The position numbers were made by a program, and so were the translations under genes. From Serratia fonticola (GTDB lineage Bacteria > Pseudomonadota > Gammaproteobacteria > Enterobacterales > Enterobacteriaceae): DNA of 64,000 bases. Positions 1 to 8,124 of the stretch are shown piece after piece. The stretch covers positions 1,364,001 through 1,428,000 of the forward strand of contig NZ_VFMK01000001.1 of assembly GCF_006715025.1 (NCBI RefSeq), read 5' to 3'. A model generated the notes under the pieces. That model saw only the letters and a program-made list of their open reading frames with translations. It was not told where the DNA came from and ran no database searches. Each line of letters starts with the position of its first letter. The stretch's first letter is position 1.

Positions 1-639
1 GCAGGTTGGCAGCGCCGGGCGGATAGCGCATTACGTCAGGAAGTGGGCCGGATTGGCCGCGAAGGCGAGCAGCTGATGATGGCCGCGACCGGCGGTGTTA
101 ATACGCACCGTGGTGCGATCTGGGCGCTGGGCCTGTTGGTGACGGCAGTGGCAATGCAAGGGGGCAAGGCAACGCCGCTCAACGCCTGTGCGCAGGCTGC
201 CCTGTTGGCGCAACTGCCGGATCACGCCAGCCCGAAGCTGTTCAGTAAAGGGTTGCGTGCGACTCAGCGTTATCAGGTTCCTGGTGCTCGTGAGGAGGCT
301 CAACAAGGTTTTCCACACGTAATGCAACGGGCGTTGCCGCAACTGTGGCGCAGCCGTAGTCAGGGTGCCAGTGAGCAAGCCGCTCAGCTTGATGCGTTAA
401 TGGCAGTGATGACAACGTTGAGCGATACCTGCGTGTTGTCGCGCGGTGGCTTACCGGCGCTCAAGGCTATGCAACAGGGGGCTGCCGACGTTCTGCGTGC
501 CGGAGGCTATCAACATCCGGCAGGGCAGGTTGCGTTGGCAAAACTGGAGCAGCGGCTATTGGCCTGCAACGCTTCGCCAGGCGGTGCGGCCGATTTACTG
601 GCTGCAGCACTCTTCCTCGATCGGGCTACGGCCCGCTGA
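1..639 (+). CDS. mdcB: Triphosphoribosyl-dephospho-CoA synthase MdcB (5' end cut off)
   Basis: MdcB makes 2'-(5''-triphosphoribosyl)-3'-dephospho-CoA, the precursor of the prosthetic group of the malonate decarboxylase acyl carrier protein. The reading frame is open from base 1, so the start lies upstream of the window; about 212 C-terminal residues are present. The segment TGGVNTHRGAIWALGLL and the helical C-terminal half are typical of the CitG/MdcB family. It is followed after 21 bases by mdcC, which has its own AGAGGA ribosome site. The identification rests on family resemblance plus the mdcC-H genes in the usual order downstream. The first visible ATG (43) is internal, not the start. Confidence 0.9.
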   Translation, partial: AGWQRRADSALRQEVGRIGREGEQLMMAATGGVNTHRGAIWALGLLVTAVAMQGGKATPLNACAQAALLAQLPDHASPKLFSKGLRATQRYQVPGAREEAQQGFPHVMQRALPQLWRSRSQGASEQAAQLDALMAVMTTLSDTCVLSRGGLPALKAMQQGAADVLRAGGYQHPAGQVALAKLEQRLLACNASPGGAADLLAAALFLDRATAR

Positions 640-660
640 ATAATCAATCCAGAGGATGTT

Positions 661-960
661 ATGGAACATATTAATTTGAGTTATCCGGCCAGCGTCACGC
701 TACCGGGTAGAGCATTAACCGGCGTCGTTGGTTCCGGTGACATGGAAGCCCTGTTTGAGCCAGCGGTTACCGGCACCTTGACGGTAGCGATCAAAACCTC
801 CGTAGACGGTAGCCAACAACGTTGGTTGCACCTGTTTGAACGCTTGGCCTTGATGCGTGATCTTCCGGCCGGGCGATTAGAGATTAATGACTTTGGCGCG
901 ACGCCCGGTGTGGCCAGGCTGCGCATTGAACAGGTATTTGAGGAGGCTGCACATGCGTGA
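661..960 (+). CDS. mdcC: Malonate decarboxylase acyl carrier protein (delta subunit) MdcC
   Basis: This 99-residue protein is the acyl carrier subunit that holds malonate, then acetate, as a thioester on a phosphoribosyl-dephospho-CoA arm. The attachment serine of the family is Ser25, and Ser25 is present here in the sequence VVGSGDMEAL. The length is normal for the family. An AGAGGATGTT ribosome site lies just before the ATG. The gene overlaps mdcD by 8 bases, which suggests translational coupling. MdcB makes the prosthetic group precursor and MdcG, also encoded here, attaches it. Confidence 0.95.
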   Translation: MEHINLSYPASVTLPGRALTGVVGSGDMEALFEPAVTGTLTVAIKTSVDGSQQRWLHLFERLALMRDLPAGRLEINDFGATPGVARLRIEQVFEEAAHA

Positions 961-1789
961 TGACATCAGCTTTATCGAACTCAGCGCCCGTGAGCGCGCC
1001 CGTAACCTGCTCGATAGCGGCAGTTTCCGTGAACTGTTAGGCCCATTCGAGCGCATCACTTCACCCTGGTTGGAACCGCAAGGCATTGTTACCCAGGCCG
1101 ATGACGGCATGGTGGTTGCCAAAGGCACCATTGCGGGTAAACCCGCCGTCGTTGTGGCGGTAGAGGGGGCATTCCAAGGGGGCAGCATGGGAGAAGTTTC
1201 CGGTGCCAAGATGGCGGCGGCGCTGGAGTTGGCTGCCGAAGATAACCGCAACGGCATTCCAACCCAAGCCGTACTGCTGCTGGAAACCGGTGGCGTGCGT
1301 CTGCAAGAAGCCAATTTAGGGCTGGCGGCGATAGCGGATATTCATGCGGCAATTGTTGATTTACGCCGTTATACCCCGGTTGTGGGCATTATTGCCGGTA
1401 CGGTCGGCTGTTTTGGCGGGATGTCGATCGCAGCCGCGCTCTGTAGCTATCTGATCGTGACCCGTGAAGCACGGCTGGGGTTGAACGGCCCACAGGTCAT
1501 TGAACAGGAGGCCGGTATTGAAGAGTACGACTCCCGCGATCGGCCTTTCATCTGGAGTATGACTGGTGGTGATGTGCGTTATCGCAGCGGCTTTGTTGAT
1601 GCGGAAGTGCCAGACGCCTTGCATGCGGTGAAAGACGCGATGACAGATTGCCTGCAACGCGGTGTTCCTGCTCAGCACCGTAGCGACAATTATCACTACT
1701 ACTTGCCAAAACTGTCGCAGTTCGACACCCGCCAGCAGGCGGATGCGGCAGTGATTGCTCAACTGTTTGCTGCGGAGGATCGGGTATGA
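953..1789 (+). CDS. mdcD: Malonate decarboxylase beta subunit MdcD
   Basis: MdcD is one of the two carboxyltransferase-like subunits that decarboxylate malonyl-ACP to acetyl-ACP. The 278-residue product has the crotonase-like fold signature of the biotin-independent enzyme, with glycine-rich oxyanion-hole segments (EGAFQGGSMGEVSGAK near residues 70-85 and GTVGCFGGMS near 150). An upstream in-frame start at 887 exists, but the ATG at 953 is preceded by a perfect AGGAGG (941-946) and gives the family length. It ends in an ATGA overlap with mdcE, so the two subunits should be made in step. Confidence 0.95.
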   Translation: MRDDISFIELSARERARNLLDSGSFRELLGPFERITSPWLEPQGIVTQADDGMVVAKGTIAGKPAVVVAVEGAFQGGSMGEVSGAKMAAALELAAEDNRNGIPTQAVLLLETGGVRLQEANLGLAAIADIHAAIVDLRRYTPVVGIIAGTVGCFGGMSIAAALCSYLIVTREARLGLNGPQVIEQEAGIEEYDSRDRPFIWSMTGGDVRYRSGFVDAEVPDALHAVKDAMTDCLQRGVPAQHRSDNYHYYLPKLSQFDTRQQADAAVIAQLFAAEDRV

Positions 1790-2592
1790 GTACGTCATCA
1801 TCAAGCCGTGGAGAGTATTGGTTCTCTTTGTTGGCGGCCGGGGCTGAACAGCGTAAAGGTCAGTGTGCCTCGATTCGCGTCGCTGACGGTGAACTTGAAG
1901 GGCAGCCGGTACGTTTTATTGCCGTGGTGCCCGATGCTGATAACCATTATCCACGTGCGGCACGCGGTGAGGTGGGGTTACTGGAAGGTTGGACGCTGGC
2001 TCAGGTTGTCAGTGAAGCGGTGGCGGCAGATGAAGGTAAGGCGCAAAAACGTGCCATCGTGGCGGTGATTGATGTGCCAAGCCAGGCGTATGGTCGTCGG
2101 GAAGAAGCCTTTGGTATTCACCAGGCATTAGCCGGGGCTGCCGGGGCCTATGCCAAGGCGCGTTTGGCCGGTCACCCCGTGATTGGTTTGATTGTCGGTA
2201 AAGCCATGTCCGGTGCGTTTCTGGCACACGGTTATCAGGCCAACCGTTTGATCGCGTTTAACGACCCGGGAGTCATGATCCATGCGATGGGTAAAGAATC
2301 CGCTGCGCGGATCACGTTGCGCTCCGTAGCGTCATTGGAAAAGCTGGCAGCGACCATCCCACCGATGGCCTATGACATCGGCCATTACAGTTCGTTGGGG
2401 CTGCTCGAGGCGTTGCTGGATATTCGCGATCCGTTGCAGGCCAGTGAGCAGGAGCTCAATCAGGTACGTCAATCCGTCGTTCAGGCGATAACCAAAACGC
2501 GCCGCGAAGGCGTAGCTCTAAGTAACCGTCTGGGAGCGGATAACCGCCATAGTTCTTCATTGGTACGTGAGCGTATGCGTGCTGAGTGGTAG
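1786..2592 (+). CDS. mdcE: Malonate decarboxylase gamma subunit MdcE
   Basis: MdcE is the second carboxyltransferase-like subunit and pairs with MdcD in the decarboxylase core. The product has 268 residues, as expected. The segment GLIVGKAMSGAFLAHGYQANRLIAF (about residues 130-155, split over the oxyanion-hole region) is characteristic. It starts within the mdcD stop (ATGA). A 231-base gap follows before mdcF; this gap holds a G+C-rich hairpin with a perfect 9-bp stem (about 2652-2672) and a copy of the dispersed repeat. Confidence 0.95.
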   Translation: MSTSSSSRGEYWFSLLAAGAEQRKGQCASIRVADGELEGQPVRFIAVVPDADNHYPRAARGEVGLLEGWTLAQVVSEAVAADEGKAQKRAIVAVIDVPSQAYGRREEAFGIHQALAGAAGAYAKARLAGHPVIGLIVGKAMSGAFLAHGYQANRLIAFNDPGVMIHAMGKESAARITLRSVASLEKLAATIPPMAYDIGHYSSLGLLEALLDIRDPLQASEQELNQVRQSVVQAITKTRREGVALSNRLGADNRHSSSLVRERMRAEW

Positions 2593-2699
2593 TGCCGCTT
2601 AGATCTGCTTTTACGTCAGAGTTCAGGAACCCGTTATAACCCGCCGGGAGGGCGCGTAATAGGATTACGCGCTTCGGCCCGGTGCATGATTCATCTGCA

Positions 2700-2760
2700 T
2701 ATACCCGTTGTCTTTCACACTACAGCGTTGTTAGCTGCATGTTGAAATCCATAGGGTATA
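2700..2760. repeat. Short palindromic copy of the TATACCC/GGGTATA dispersed repeat
   Basis: This 61-bp element begins TATACCC (2700-2706) and ends GGGTATA (2754-2760). Its left arm holds GTCTTTCAC followed by AGCGTTGTTAGC, and its right arm TTGAAATCCATAGGGTATA. The two arms are imperfect inverted repeats. It is the smallest complete member of a family with at least seven other copies in the window (near 13.6, 16.8, 18.45, 28.6, 31.6, 34.4 and 59.8 kb). It lies between mdcE and mdcF and may form a stem in the mdc transcript. Confidence 0.75.
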
Positions 2761-2823
2761 GAAAAATATAAGACACACCATCGCACCTGATCTGACTGAT
2801 TTTTTCTTTTTAACAGGTGATTT

Positions 2824-3783
2824 ATGACATATGTAATTATTCATGCCTTAGCGCCGATTTTTGTCATTATGCTGCTGGGCTTTTTTGCCGGGAAGGCAAA
2901 AATGGTTGATAACCAAAATGTCTCTCTACTCAATATTTTCGTGATGGACTTTGCTCTGCCCGCCGCCCTGTTTGGCGCCACCGTGCAAACGCCTTGGGCG
3001 GGGATCGTCCAGCAGTCGCCGTTGATTGTCGTGTTAGTGTTGGCAATGTGGATTGTCTATGCGGCAATCTATTTCACCTGTACCGGGATCTTCCATAAAT
3101 CCCCGCAGGATGCGGCGGTACTGACGCTCACCGTCGCGTTGCCTAACTATGCTGCGCTCGGCCTGCCCATTCTGGGTAGCGTGCTGGGGGAAACACCGGG
3201 AACCTCGTTGTCTGTCGCGGTGGCTATCGCCTGCGGTTCGGTGTTGATGACCCCCTTCTGCTTGCTGATTCTGGAGCGTGAAAAAGCGCGTTCAGCCGGT
3301 GCGGTTCATGGTTCGACCCTCAGTATGTTGCCGGTGTTGATGTGGCGCTCGGTGAAAAAACCTATTGTTTGGGGGCCGTTGCTGGGGGTTGTGCTGTCTG
3401 CGGTGGGGATCCGAATGCCTGAAATAGTGCTGGCTGCGATCAAACCGCTGGGTTTATCCGCAACGGCGACGGCGCTATTCTTGACCGGGGTGATCTTGTC
3501 TGCCCGTAAACTGCAGATTAATGGCCCGGTGATCCTGTCGAGCGTGACCAAGCTGCTGATCCAACCGTTTATCGCCTGGGGCTTGGTGCTGGCATTGGGG
3601 CTGCACGGCAGCGTGGCAATCACCGCAATCTTGATGATCGCGCTTTCCGCTGGCTTCTTTGGGGTCGTATTCGGCAACCGTTTTGGTGTGCAGTCGCCAG
3701 ATGCCGAGGCCACATTACTGATCAGCTCGGTGCTGTGCATTATTACCTTGCCGCTGTTTATTACCCTGACCGCAGGGATCTAA
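2824..3783 (+). CDS. mdcF: Malonate transporter MdcF (AEC family)
   Basis: This 319-residue hydrophobic protein has about ten predicted membrane segments and belongs to the auxin efflux carrier (AEC) family, to which the malonate carrier MdcF belongs. It should import malonate across the inner membrane for the decarboxylase. An AGGTGA ribosome site precedes the ATG. The gap from mdcE (231 bases) means it could have its own promoter, but no convincing one was identified. mdcG starts 12 bases downstream. Confidence 0.9.
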   Translation: MTYVIIHALAPIFVIMLLGFFAGKAKMVDNQNVSLLNIFVMDFALPAALFGATVQTPWAGIVQQSPLIVVLVLAMWIVYAAIYFTCTGIFHKSPQDAAVLTLTVALPNYAALGLPILGSVLGETPGTSLSVAVAIACGSVLMTPFCLLILEREKARSAGAVHGSTLSMLPVLMWRSVKKPIVWGPLLGVVLSAVGIRMPEIVLAAIKPLGLSATATALFLTGVILSARKLQINGPVILSSVTKLLIQPFIAWGLVLALGLHGSVAITAILMIALSAGFFGVVFGNRFGVQSPDAEATLLISSVLCIITLPLFITLTAGI

Positions 3784-3795
3784 CCGGAGAAAACG

Positions 3796-4419
3796 ATGAT
3801 CCGCCCGCATGACCTGATTTGGATTAAAGACGATTCCGCACTGACCGCCAACGAGACCTTGCCTGAGTGGGTTTTCCAGCAATGGCGCACCTCATTGCCG
3901 TTAGTCGTGCGGCGTGATATCCAGCAGGGGGGGCGGATCCCGGTGGGTATTCGGGGGATGAAGCGCTGCCAGCGGGCGGCGGCCTGGGTTGACGAAGCGG
4001 CTATTCGGCGTGTGGTGACCCCGGAGTCATTGGTCAGCGATCCGTTGGCGCTACTGCATTCGACCTTTGTTTCCCAACCTCCGTTGCTGGCATTGATTAT
4101 GCTGGCCCAGCGGCCATGGACATGGCGTTGGGGTGTCACCGGCAGTTGTGGCTATGCGCTGGCGACCGAAATTCCGGTCATGCATGCTGCAAGCGATCTG
4201 GATCTGCTGGTTCGCTGCCCGCAACCAGCCAGTTATGACGACTTGCAGCAGGTGGCGCAATGGTTACAGGTGCTACCCTGCCGTGCCGATGCCCAGATAG
4301 AAACGCCGCTCGGCGGCTTCGCGTTGAGTGAATGGTTACGGGATGGGCGGGCGATGCTGAAAACCGCTAGCGGCCCGTTGCTGACGATGGATCCTTGGGC
4401 AGTCTCTCAGGAGCAGTGA
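3796..4419 (+). CDS. mdcG: Malonate decarboxylase holo-ACP synthase MdcG
   Basis: MdcG transfers the phosphoribosyl-dephospho-CoA group from the MdcB product onto Ser25 of MdcC, releasing pyrophosphate. The 207-residue length fits the family. The nucleotidyltransferase-like segment GSCGYALATEIPVMHAASDLDLLVR (about residues 116-140) contains the conserved SDLDLL metal-binding acidic residues. A GGAGAAAA ribosome site precedes the ATG. The gene ends in a TGATG overlap with mdcH. Confidence 0.93.
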   Translation: MIRPHDLIWIKDDSALTANETLPEWVFQQWRTSLPLVVRRDIQQGGRIPVGIRGMKRCQRAAAWVDEAAIRRVVTPESLVSDPLALLHSTFVSQPPLLALIMLAQRPWTWRWGVTGSCGYALATEIPVMHAASDLDLLVRCPQPASYDDLQQVAQWLQVLPCRADAQIETPLGGFALSEWLRDGRAMLKTASGPLLTMDPWAVSQEQ

Positions 4420-5348
4420 TGAAAATATTATTAACCTTTCCCGGCCAAGGGCCACAGGTGCCACAGATGTTGCACCAACTGCCCACCAACGCTATCACCC
4501 AACACTTGTTAACCGAGGCCTGCGCGGTGCTAGAGCAGGATGTTCTGGAACTGGATAGCGCTGTGGCCTTGCAGAAAACCCGAGCGGTGCAGTTGTGCCT
4601 GCTGATAGCCGGTGTGGCCTATGCGCGAGAATTGCAACAGCAGGGCGTTGCGGCTGATTTTGTCAGTGGGTTATCCATTGGCGCTTTTCCTGCGGCGGTG
4701 ATCGCCGGTGCGCTGGCGTTTCCTGATGCTGTCCGGCTGGTGGCGTTGCGCGGCCAGCTAATGGAGGATGCTTACCCGTCAGGATATGGATTAGCCGCGA
4801 TTGTCGGCTTATCACTGAAAAAAGTGGAAATGCTGATTGCTCAAGTGAACAGTGCTGCGTTGCCGGTGTACCTGGCGAATATCAATGCGGAGGATCAATT
4901 GGTGATCGCTGGCAACGAGGCCGCCATGGCGCAGGTGATGGCCCTGGCAAAAGACGCAGGTGCGGCAAAAGCGCAGCGTTTGGCGGTAAGCGTGCCTTCC
5001 CATTGTGCGTTGCTGGCACAACCGGCCGAGAAGCTGGCGCAGGCAATGCAACAGGTGGCGATCAAGCGGCCACAGATTGCCTATCTTAGCGGCAGTACCG
5101 GACGGGTGTTGTGGCAGCCAGAGAAGATTGCCGACGACCTGGCTTTTAATATGGCGCACACCGTGCGTTGGCATGAGGCGATGGTGGCGGCCTATGAACG
5201 GGATGTCCGCCTGGCAATAGAAATGCCACCGGGATCGGTGCTGACCGGGTTGACCAGAAAAGTGATGGAGCAGGGGGAAGCGTTATCCCGTTGCCAATTG
5301 GGGTTGAAAGCGGTGTGCGGCATTGTGGCGAAGTACCAATCCCAATAG
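4419..5348 (+). CDS. mdcH: Malonyl-CoA:ACP transacylase MdcH
   Basis: MdcH charges the decarboxylase carrier protein with malonate, taking malonyl from malonyl-CoA, which primes the catalytic cycle. The 309-residue protein has the FabD-type nucleophile elbow GLSIG and a downstream VPSHC carrying the conserved histidine, plus FPGQGPQ at the N terminus. The ATG at 4419 overlaps the mdcG stop; the open frame extends to 4395, but that start would lie inside mdcG without a ribosome site. It is the last gene of the + strand mdc run and converges on mdcR. Confidence 0.93.
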   Translation: MKILLTFPGQGPQVPQMLHQLPTNAITQHLLTEACAVLEQDVLELDSAVALQKTRAVQLCLLIAGVAYARELQQQGVAADFVSGLSIGAFPAAVIAGALAFPDAVRLVALRGQLMEDAYPSGYGLAAIVGLSLKKVEMLIAQVNSAALPVYLANINAEDQLVIAGNEAAMAQVMALAKDAGAAKAQRLAVSVPSHCALLAQPAEKLAQAMQQVAIKRPQIAYLSGSTGRVLWQPEKIADDLAFNMAHTVRWHEAMVAAYERDVRLAIEMPPGSVLTGLTRKVMEQGEALSRCQLGLKAVCGIVAKYQSQ

Positions 5349-5480
5349 GCTGTCTTATTTGCCATTTTTAACCAGGGTGGCGTTCATACTGAATGTACAC
5401 TCCGGTTGGTGCGTACTGTCCGAGTGTAAACGGCCTGCAATAATTACGCCTATTGGCACCGGTTCTAAATACCTGCGGGG

Positions 5481-6401
5481 TTAAACCGGGCCTTCTCCGC
5501 GCGCATACATACGGCCTTCTGCTGTTAACGCCAACAGGTTCGGATCCTGCTGCTGATTGCGGTTGAACACCAGCGCGATGATTTGGCGCATCTGATATTG
5601 TTCGCACAACGGCAGCAATTTCAACGAATGTTCATACATCTTTTTCATTCTTCCTGGCACCAGCGTATAGCCCACACCGGCCTGTACCAGGCTGAGCATT
5701 GAGAAAATATCGTTCACACGCGTTACGATTTCTGGCTCAAAACCGGCAATCTGAAATGCTTCACTAAAGCCGTGATAGGTGGCAAAGCCCTCGGTGAGGG
5801 AGACAAATTTCTGGCTGCGGAAGTCTTGCAGATCTGCCGTACCCTCACAGTTTAACGTTGAGGCTGCCGGGGCGGCCAGAAAGATATCATCCTCAAACAG
5901 CGGCACGATTTCGAAACGTTGTGGATCGATCTGACTGTCTGAAACCGAAATCAGAATGGCATCCAATAATTGGTTTTCCAACTGAGCCAGCAGATCTTCA
6001 TTCGAACTCATCGTCAGGCTGATCTCCATGGCCGGGCGGCGCAGTTTCAAGCCCATGATCAAACGCGGGATGGTTTCCAACGTGAGCGAATAGAGGGTGC
6101 CGATGCGCATGCGTTGCTGCCCAAACCCAGCCTTCAGCCGTGTCTCTTCAATACCCTTGTAGGTCAGATCCACGATATCGCGTGCGTATTCCGCCAGCGT
6201 CAGTGCTGCGGGTAACGGCAGCAGGTTACGTCCTTTATGAATAAACAGCGGGCAGCGAAAGCCTTCTTCTAGGGTGTGTAGCGCGCGGTGCACGCTGACG
6301 CTACTCAAACCCAGTTGCTCGGCGGCTCTGCCGATGTTTTCCTTCTCCATAAACGCCAGAAAGATTTCCAGTTTTTTAAGGGTGATTTCGCTGTCGATCA
6401 T
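5481..6401 (-). CDS. mdcR: LysR-type regulator MdcR
   Basis: This 306-residue LysR-family regulator has an N-terminal helix-turn-helix (LKKLEIFLAFMEKENIGRAAEQLG, starting near residue 7) and a periplasmic-binding-protein-like effector domain after about residue 90. Its place directly downstream of mdcH on the opposite strand indicates MdcR, the activator of the malonate operon; malonate as effector is inferred from the family. The start at 6401 matches the usual LysR N terminus; a longer in-frame start at 6482 adds 27 residues unlike the family. The 132-base convergent gap has a small hairpin but no clear poly-T terminator. Confidence 0.9.
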   Translation of the reverse strand: MIDSEITLKKLEIFLAFMEKENIGRAAEQLGLSSVSVHRALHTLEEGFRCPLFIHKGRNLLPLPAALTLAEYARDIVDLTYKGIEETRLKAGFGQQRMRIGTLYSLTLETIPRLIMGLKLRRPAMEISLTMSSNEDLLAQLENQLLDAILISVSDSQIDPQRFEIVPLFEDDIFLAAPAASTLNCEGTADLQDFRSQKFVSLTEGFATYHGFSEAFQIAGFEPEIVTRVNDIFSMLSLVQAGVGYTLVPGRMKKMYEHSLKLLPLCEQYQMRQIIALVFNRNQQQDPNLLALTAEGRMYARGEGPV

Positions 6402-6607
6402 GGGTTTTTGGTCGGTTATGGCAAGGAACCGCCATGATAACAAGAATCGCCAAGCGATAGCAGGCACGGAGAGCCTTTCCAAGCCGGGAGCGGAAGCGTT
6501 ATATTGCGCCGCGGTTTCTTGGGCTTAATGATCAACTTTGCGATCGCTCACTGAGATAGTCGCGAATTAAGCGTTACACTAATAAAAAAGGCTCAGGAGG
6601 GCATGCT

Positions 6608-6970
6608 ATGGATTACGAATTTCTGCGCGACGTAACCGGCCAGGTGATAGTCAGATTTTCGATGGGGCATGAGGTCATCGGCCATTGGATCAATGAAGAA
6701 ATCAAAGGTGATTTCAATTTGCTGGACCGCATTGAGGCCGGTGCGGCAGAGGTCAAAGGCAGTGAACGCCAGTGGCTGTTGGAAGGCCATGAATATACGT
6801 TGCTGATGGATGGCGAGGAAGTCATGATCCGCGCTAATCAACTGGAGTTTGAGGGCGACGAGATAGAAGAGGGGATGAACTATTACGATGAAGAGAGCCT
6901 CTCATTTTGTGGCGTGGAGGACTTCCTGGCAGTGCTAAAGGCCTATCGTTCTTTTATGCTCAACTACTGA
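6608..6970 (+). CDS. yacL: YacL family protein (UPF0231)
   Basis: This acidic 120-residue protein matches E. coli YacL in length and pattern (begins MDYEFLRDVTGQV; Glu-rich middle near residues 78-95). Its function is not established. In E. coli it sits between acnB and speD; here it precedes a sugar-acid operon, with speD still nearby. An AGGAGG ribosome site lies 8 bases upstream. A terminator follows directly. Confidence 0.9.
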   Translation: MDYEFLRDVTGQVIVRFSMGHEVIGHWINEEIKGDFNLLDRIEAGAAEVKGSERQWLLEGHEYTLLMDGEEVMIRANQLEFEGDEIEEGMNYYDEESLSFCGVEDFLAVLKAYRSFMLNY

Positions 6971-6988
6971 TTTACCCACATTTCAAGG

Positions 6989-7015
6989 AGGTGGCTCTTG
7001 ATGGGCCACCTTTTT
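6989..7015 (+). terminator. Rho-independent terminator of yacL
   Basis: A stem AGGTGGC / GCCACCT with a 9-base loop is followed by a run of five T. It lies 18 bases after the yacL stop. Confidence 0.8.
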
Positions 7016-7041
7016 CAACCTCCCGCGTAGCATGATTTATT

Positions 7042-7153
7042 TTTGATTAAATTTAATCAAATGATCGCATTTTTGATTCATTAATCTGCGATCTAGCGCT
7101 TGTTTTTAATCATTTTGATTCAATACAATCATTGTGATTAAAATAAATCAAAA
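7042..7153. promoter_or_regulatory. Operator-like array upstream of the sugar-acid operon
   Basis: The AT-rich region before the permease gene holds a perfect 20-bp palindrome (7042-7061, half-site TTTGATTAAA). Two identical decamers TTTTGATTCA follow at 7071-7080 and 7113-7122, exactly 42 bp apart, and an inverted half-site AAATCAAAA lies at 7145-7153. Repeated AT-rich half-sites like these are usual for DeoR-family regulators, and a DeoR gene ends this operon. The assignment to that regulator is inference. Confidence 0.6.
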
Positions 7154-7167
7154 ATAACGAGGGCGAG

Positions 7168-8124
7168 ATGAACATTAAGGCGGCAATAGAGAAGATTCCG
7201 GGGGGAATGATGGTGGTCCCACTGGTGCTGGGGGCGATGATTAACACCTTTGCTCCGCAGGCGCTGGACATTGGCGGTTTCACCACCGCCTTATTCAAAA
7301 ACGGTGCAGCGCCGTTGATTGGGGCTTTCTTACTGTGTATGGGGGCAGGCATCAGCTTCAAGGCGGCCCCACAGGCCCTGTTACAAGGCGGTACCATCAC
7401 CTTGACCAAACTGCTGGTTGCCATGGCCTTGGGATTGGGCGTTGAACATCTGTTTGGTGCGGAAGGTATTTTCGGCCTGACCGGTGTGGCGATCATCGCT
7501 GCCATGAGTAACTCGAACGGCGGTTTGTATGCTGCGCTGGTCGGTGAGTTTGGTAATGAGCGGGATGTGGGCGCTATTTCAATTCTGTCACTGAATGACG
7601 GGCCATTTTTCACCATGATTGCACTGGGTGCAGCGGGCATGGCGAATATACCGATCATGGCGTTGGTCGCGGTCTTGATCCCACTGCTGGTGGGGATGTT
7701 GCTGGGCAATCTGGATCATCAGATGCGTGATTTCCTTACCAAGGGTGGCCCGATCCTGATCCCATTCTTTGCGTTTGCGCTGGGGGCCGGAATCAACCTG
7801 GAAATGCTGCTGCAAGGTGGGCTTGCCGGGATCCTGCTTGGTGTATTGACCACTTTTGTGGGTGGTTTCTTTAATATCCGTGCCGACCGCTTGGTGGGAG
7901 GCTCGGGGATTGCTGGTGCAGCGGCATCAAGTACGGCAGGTAATGCGGTAGCGACACCGCTGGCGATTGCCCAGGCGGATCCTGCATTGGCCAGTGTGGC
8001 AGCAGCTGCCGCGCCGTTGATCGCCGCTTCGGTGATCACCACTGCCATTCTGACCCCGATACTCAGTTCTTGGGTGGCGAAGCGTAACGCAGCAAGAAAT
8101 GCGGCAATGGAGGATGTAGCGTGA
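7168..8124 (+). CDS. KdgT-family sugar-acid permease
   Basis: This 318-residue membrane protein belongs to the 2-keto-3-deoxygluconate permease (KdgT) family, proton-coupled importers of sugar acids with about ten membrane segments. It starts MNIKAAIEKIPGGMMVVPL as typical family members do. Because it is followed by a four-carbon acid kinase and PdxA2, the substrate is more likely D-threonate or a related tetronate than ketodeoxygluconate; that is inference. The stop overlaps the next start (GTGA). Confidence 0.85.
   Translation: MNIKAAIEKIPGGMMVVPLVLGAMINTFAPQALDIGGFTTALFKNGAAPLIGAFLLCMGAGISFKAAPQALLQGGTITLTKLLVAMALGLGVEHLFGAEGIFGLTGVAIIAAMSNSNGGLYAALVGEFGNERDVGAISILSLNDGPFFTMIALGAAGMANIPIMALVAVLIPLLVGMLLGNLDHQMRDFLTKGGPILIPFFAFALGAGINLEMLLQGGLAGILLGVLTTFVGGFFNIRADRLVGGSGIAGAAASSTAGNAVATPLAIAQADPALASVAAAAAPLIAASVITTAILTPILSSWVAKRNAARNAAMEDVA

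Noticed and set aside
5395..5427. Inverted repeat between mdcH and mdcR as a terminator
   Set aside because: The stem TACACTCCGG/CCGAGTGTA has no T run on either strand; too weak to call.
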